DNA from: Leclercia sp. UBA7405
GTDB lineage: Bacteria > Pseudomonadota > Gammaproteobacteria > Enterobacterales > Enterobacteriaceae
NCBI GenBank assembly: GCA_002469605.1
Contig: DKMV01000312.1
Coordinates: 915-8,841, forward strand
Reading direction: 5' to 3'
Length of the DNA: 7,927 nucleotides
Shown here: positions 6,527-7,927 of the stretch, one piece after another
Position numbering within the stretch: the first letter of the stretch is position 1
How the letters are laid out: each line of letters starts with the position of its first letter
Position numbers and translations under genes: made by a program
Notes under the pieces: model-generated
Told to the model about the DNA's origin: nothing
The model's database searches: none
What the model saw: only the letters and a program-made list of their open reading frames with translations

Positions 6527-7162
6527 TCAGTTCAGTGACGCAAGCCTGGCGGCAAAGCCGACAAATAATAACCCGATTAAACCATTTCCCAGCTTCGCCA
6601 GTTTCTTTTTCGTTTTCAGGTAACGCGTCACAAATGCGCCGGAGAAGATCAGGAAGCTCATATAAATAAAGCTGATTAGCTCCAGCGTGGCGGCCAGAAT
6701 CATAAATGAAATACCGGTATGCTTCGCATTTACGTCGATAAACTGCACGAAGAAAGAGACATAAAACAGGATCGCTTTGGGATTGGTCATACTTAGCACC
6801 AGCGAACGCTTCATAATGGTTTTCGCCGGCTCAGTTGCGCCGCTCTCGTTCTGCTGCTGATGGGTTAGCACCGACCAGAGCATTTTGCCGCCCAGCCACA
6901 GAAGATAAAACGCCCCCAGATAGCGAACCACGTTAAATAAGAGCGGTGTGGTCTGGATCAGGGCCGCAACGCCCGCCCAGGCGAGGAACATCAGTACCGC
7001 ATCGCCAATAAATACGCCGCTGGCGGCCAGATAACCCTTCTTCACGCCGTGGCCAATACCGGTTTTTAATACAAAGAGGGTATTTGGCCCTGGCACCAGC
7101 ACAATAAAGATAGCGCCGATAACGTAGGTCCAGAAATTAACCACCCCGAATTCCGTAAACAC
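6527..7162 (-). CDS. leuE: Leucine efflux protein LeuE (LysE/RhtB family)
   Basis: An inner-membrane amino-acid exporter of about six helices; E. coli LeuE exports leucine and some analogues. The 211-residue product matches remembered E. coli LeuE (212) along its length, including [18 protein letters not shown] near the N-terminus (the P24-G25-P26-N27 motif), [48 protein letters not shown] and [13 protein letters not shown]. The central loop ([15 protein letters not shown]) is more variable. The start is the GTG at 7162, which has AAGGAG just upstream and gives the family N-terminus [11 protein letters not shown]; longer ATG starts have no support. An out-of-frame ATG overlaps this GTG by two bases (ATGTG). 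E. coli leuE lies elsewhere on the chromosome, so its position beside the rid operon is lineage-specific. Confidence 0.95.
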   Translation of the reverse strand: MFTEFGVVNFWTYVIGAIFIVLVPGPNTLFVLKTGIGHGVKKGYLAASGVFIGDAVLMFLAWAGVAALIQTTPLLFNVVRYLGAFYLLWLGGKMLWSVLTHQQQNESGATEPAKTIMKRSLVLSMTNPKAILFYVSFFVQFIDVNAKHTGISFMILAATLELISFIYMSFLIFSGAFVTRYLKTKKKLAKLGNGLIGLLFVGFAARLASLN

Positions 7163-7186
7163 ATAAACTCCTTTTGATAATGCCAT

Positions 7187-7201
7187 CCCGGCTGAGCCGG
7201 G
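7187..7201 (-). other. GC-rich hairpin in the leuE leader
   Basis: CCCGGC (7187-7192) pairs with GCCGGG (7196-7201) around TGA, and the stem can be lengthened (ATCCCGGC/GCCGGGGAT) with one bulged G. It lies between the end of the 43-codon ORF and the leuE ribosome site, in the leuE mRNA leader if that is transcribed. No U-run follows, so it is not a clear terminator. It could stabilise the mRNA or modulate leuE translation, or be the residue of a repeat. Confidence 0.4.
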
Positions 7202-7242
7202 GATCAACCTGATATGACGGCAAAAGATGCCCGACCAATCCC

Positions 7243-7374
7243 TTATATCGTCGTCCAGTAAGCCATCATGGTGAAAATATGCTCACCTGCTGCCGTAAGC
7301 GACGGCTGTCCTGAATATTCCCTTAATGCATCCACCGTAAATAGCGCAATAATTATCCAGTAAAAAGGATTCAT
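7243..7374 (-). CDS. Candidate small membrane protein, 43 codons (unrecognised)
   Basis: An ATG at 7374 opens a 43-residue frame ending in TAA (7245-7243). It starts [20 protein letters not shown], a single hydrophobic segment of roughly 13-15 residues followed by Asp and a charged/polar stretch (REYSGQPS), and it ends in another apolar patch ([12 protein letters not shown]). This composition is typical of short bacterial membrane peptides and unlike random frame, but I do not recognise the family. A promoter-like pair on the minus strand sits upstream (7404-7431), placing the start site about 20 bases before the ATG. The ribosome site is weak (the leader reads GCAGAATAAAAATTT). It lies upstream of leuE in the same orientation with an 80-base gap, so it might be an independent small gene or an upstream ORF on a leuE message. 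An overlapping frame on the same strand (7283-7492) is much less protein-like. Confidence 0.45.
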   Translation of the reverse strand: MNPFYWIIIALFTVDALREYSGQPSLTAAGEHIFTMMAYWTTI

Positions 7375-7403
7375 AAATTTTTATTCTGCGGTGTGAGGGC
7401 GCC

Positions 7404-7431
7404 ATGATACCGCACGGAAAAAGAAAGTTAA
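7404..7431 (-). promoter_or_regulatory. Putative promoter upstream of the 43-codon ORF
   Basis: On the minus strand, TTAACT (7431-7426, 4/6 match to the -35 consensus), a 16-bp spacer and TATCAT (7409-7404, 5/6 match to the -10) point toward the small ORF and leuE. Consensus matches only; no regulator site was recognised nearby. Confidence 0.45.
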
Positions 7432-7474
7432 CCTTCGGGTGAAGAAAACCTGTGAATAATGGTAGCGCGGGAAT

Positions 7475-7506
7475 AAGAAAAACATCGGGCACCGCTAAGG
7501 GTGCCC
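7475..7506 (-). terminator. Terminator after yciY
   Basis: GGGCACC (7487-7493) pairs with GGTGCCC (7500-7506) around a six-base loop. On the minus strand the stem is followed by GATGTTTTTCTTATT, a good U-rich tail, ten bases after the yciY stop. It also insulates the promoter of the small ORF and leuE from yciY transcription. Confidence 0.87.
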
Positions 7507-7515
7507 TCGTGCCAT

Positions 7516-7689
7516 TCAGTGAATCTGAACAGCGAACAGCAACGAATTACGTTGACGGTTCACACTGCATTTTCTGATCGCGTGGATACGCATATTGCGG
7601 CGGGATTGTGCTTCCAGCCAGCGCGCTTTGCGCCGGCTGCTCTGTCGCAACATGCGCCAGCGTCCAACTTCTGTTCTACTGCGCTTCAT
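7516..7689 (-). CDS. yciY: Small basic protein YciY
   Basis: A 57-residue, strongly basic protein (MKRSRTEVGRWRMLRQSS at the start, rich in Arg throughout) that matches the remembered E. coli YciY in length and most residues, including QSRRNMRIHAIRKC and QRNSLLFA near the end. The function is unknown; no membrane segment or cysteine-metal motif is seen. The start at 7689 is chosen over a start ten codons upstream because it gives the E. coli N-terminus and AAGAG lies about nine bases before it. It is divergent from clsA, as in E. coli. Confidence 0.9.
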   Translation of the reverse strand: MKRSRTEVGRWRMLRQSSRRKARWLEAQSRRNMRIHAIRKCSVNRQRNSLLFAVQIH

Positions 7690-7719
7690 GTCTACAACTC
7701 TTGCCTTAACAGAGCGCAC

Positions 7720-7725
7720 ATTATA
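7720..7725 (-). promoter_or_regulatory. Putative -10 element for yciY
   Basis: On the minus strand a perfect TATAAT lies about 30 bases upstream of the yciY start, preceded by CTGTGAACAAGGGTC. No good -35 is seen at the usual distance, so activity may depend on a factor or be weak. Confidence 0.5.
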
Positions 7726-7770
7726 GACCCTTGTTCACAGCAAACCAGCGCTTTTATCTGCCGTTTTTAT

Positions 7771-7798
7771 TTGCCAGAACATTCCTGATGCGTAAACT
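7771..7798 (+). promoter_or_regulatory. Putative clsA promoter
   Basis: TTGCCA (7771-7776, 5/6 to the -35 consensus), a 16-bp spacer and TAAACT (7793-7798, 4/6 to the -10) lie 33 bases upstream of the clsA ATG. This is inferred from consensus and position only. Confidence 0.4.
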
Positions 7799-7831
7799 CA
7801 TAACAATACGCTTTCAAAAGGATTTTTTATT

Positions 7832-7927
7832 ATGACAACCTTCTACACCGTGGTGAGTTGGCTGGTCATTCTGGGATACTGGCTGGTGATCGCGGGGGTC
7901 ACGCTGCGCATTCTCATGAAGCGCCGC
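7832..7927 (+). CDS. clsA: Cardiolipin synthase A (3'-truncated by the window)
   Basis: The first 32 codons are present and run off the window. The sequence [32 protein letters not shown] matches the N-terminus of E. coli ClsA, a phospholipase-D superfamily inner-membrane enzyme that condenses two phosphatidylglycerols to cardiolipin plus glycerol. Only the first membrane helix (about residues 5-27) and the basic MKRR edge are visible; the HKD catalytic motifs would lie downstream. AAGGA (7818-7822) is nine bases upstream of the ATG. The order yciY-clsA matches E. coli. Confidence 0.95.
   Translation, partial: MTTFYTVVSWLVILGYWLVIAGVTLRILMKRR

Noticed and set aside
7283..7492. A 69-codon minus-strand frame overlapping the 43-codon ORF
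   Set aside because: It starts inside the yciY terminator tail, lacks a ribosome site, and its composition is mixed with no coherent segment; the overlapping 43-codon frame is more protein-like.
7501..7788. A 95-codon plus-strand frame antisense to yciY
   Set aside because: It covers yciY and its promoter on the opposite strand; no family resemblance.

Overview
The window is about 7.9 kb of enterobacterial core chromosome. The conserved genes yciB, yciA, tonB, yciI, yciY and clsA appear in the order known from E. coli K-12 and look close to the E. coli proteins. Small differences from E. coli and the presence of an IroN-like receptor suggest an Enterobacter, Leclercia, Lelliottia or Klebsiella relative. 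The genus is an inference; the sequence alone does not settle it.

Left part (1-3400, + strand): yciB lacks only its first three codons and ends at a strong hairpin. A catecholate-siderophore TonB-dependent receptor of the IroN/FepA/PfeA type follows, under a nearly palindromic Fur box. Next is the acyl-CoA thioesterase gene yciA. The receptor sits between yciB and yciA, which are neighbours in E. coli. Its energy transducer, tonB, lies just beyond yciA on the opposite strand, convergent with yciA across a bidirectional terminator.

Middle (3442-4687): tonB (-) and yciI (+) diverge from a 211-bp intergenic region that carries the tonB promoter and a weak Fur-like site.

Right part (4719-7374): where E. 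coli has kch between yciI and yciY, this window has a different gene group. It contains a TetR-family repressor (-), then a divergent two-gene operon encoding a YjgH-like Rid protein and a flavodoxin-fold NAD(P)H oxidoreductase (+), then a LeuE-type amino-acid exporter (-), and an unrecognised 43-codon membrane-peptide ORF (-). The TetR and rid genes share an unusually symmetric control region. Two 17-bp palindromic operators, exact reverse complements of each other, flank one self-complementary -10 hexamer that can serve promoters in both directions.

End (7516-7927): yciY (-) and the first 32 codons of clsA (+) diverge. The most interesting items are the symmetric bidirectional promoter with twin operators, the Rid protein lacking the usual arginine beside a flavin reductase, the small ORF upstream of leuE, and the iron receptor placed beside tonB. 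No CRISPR array, insertion sequence, tRNA or rRNA gene was seen.
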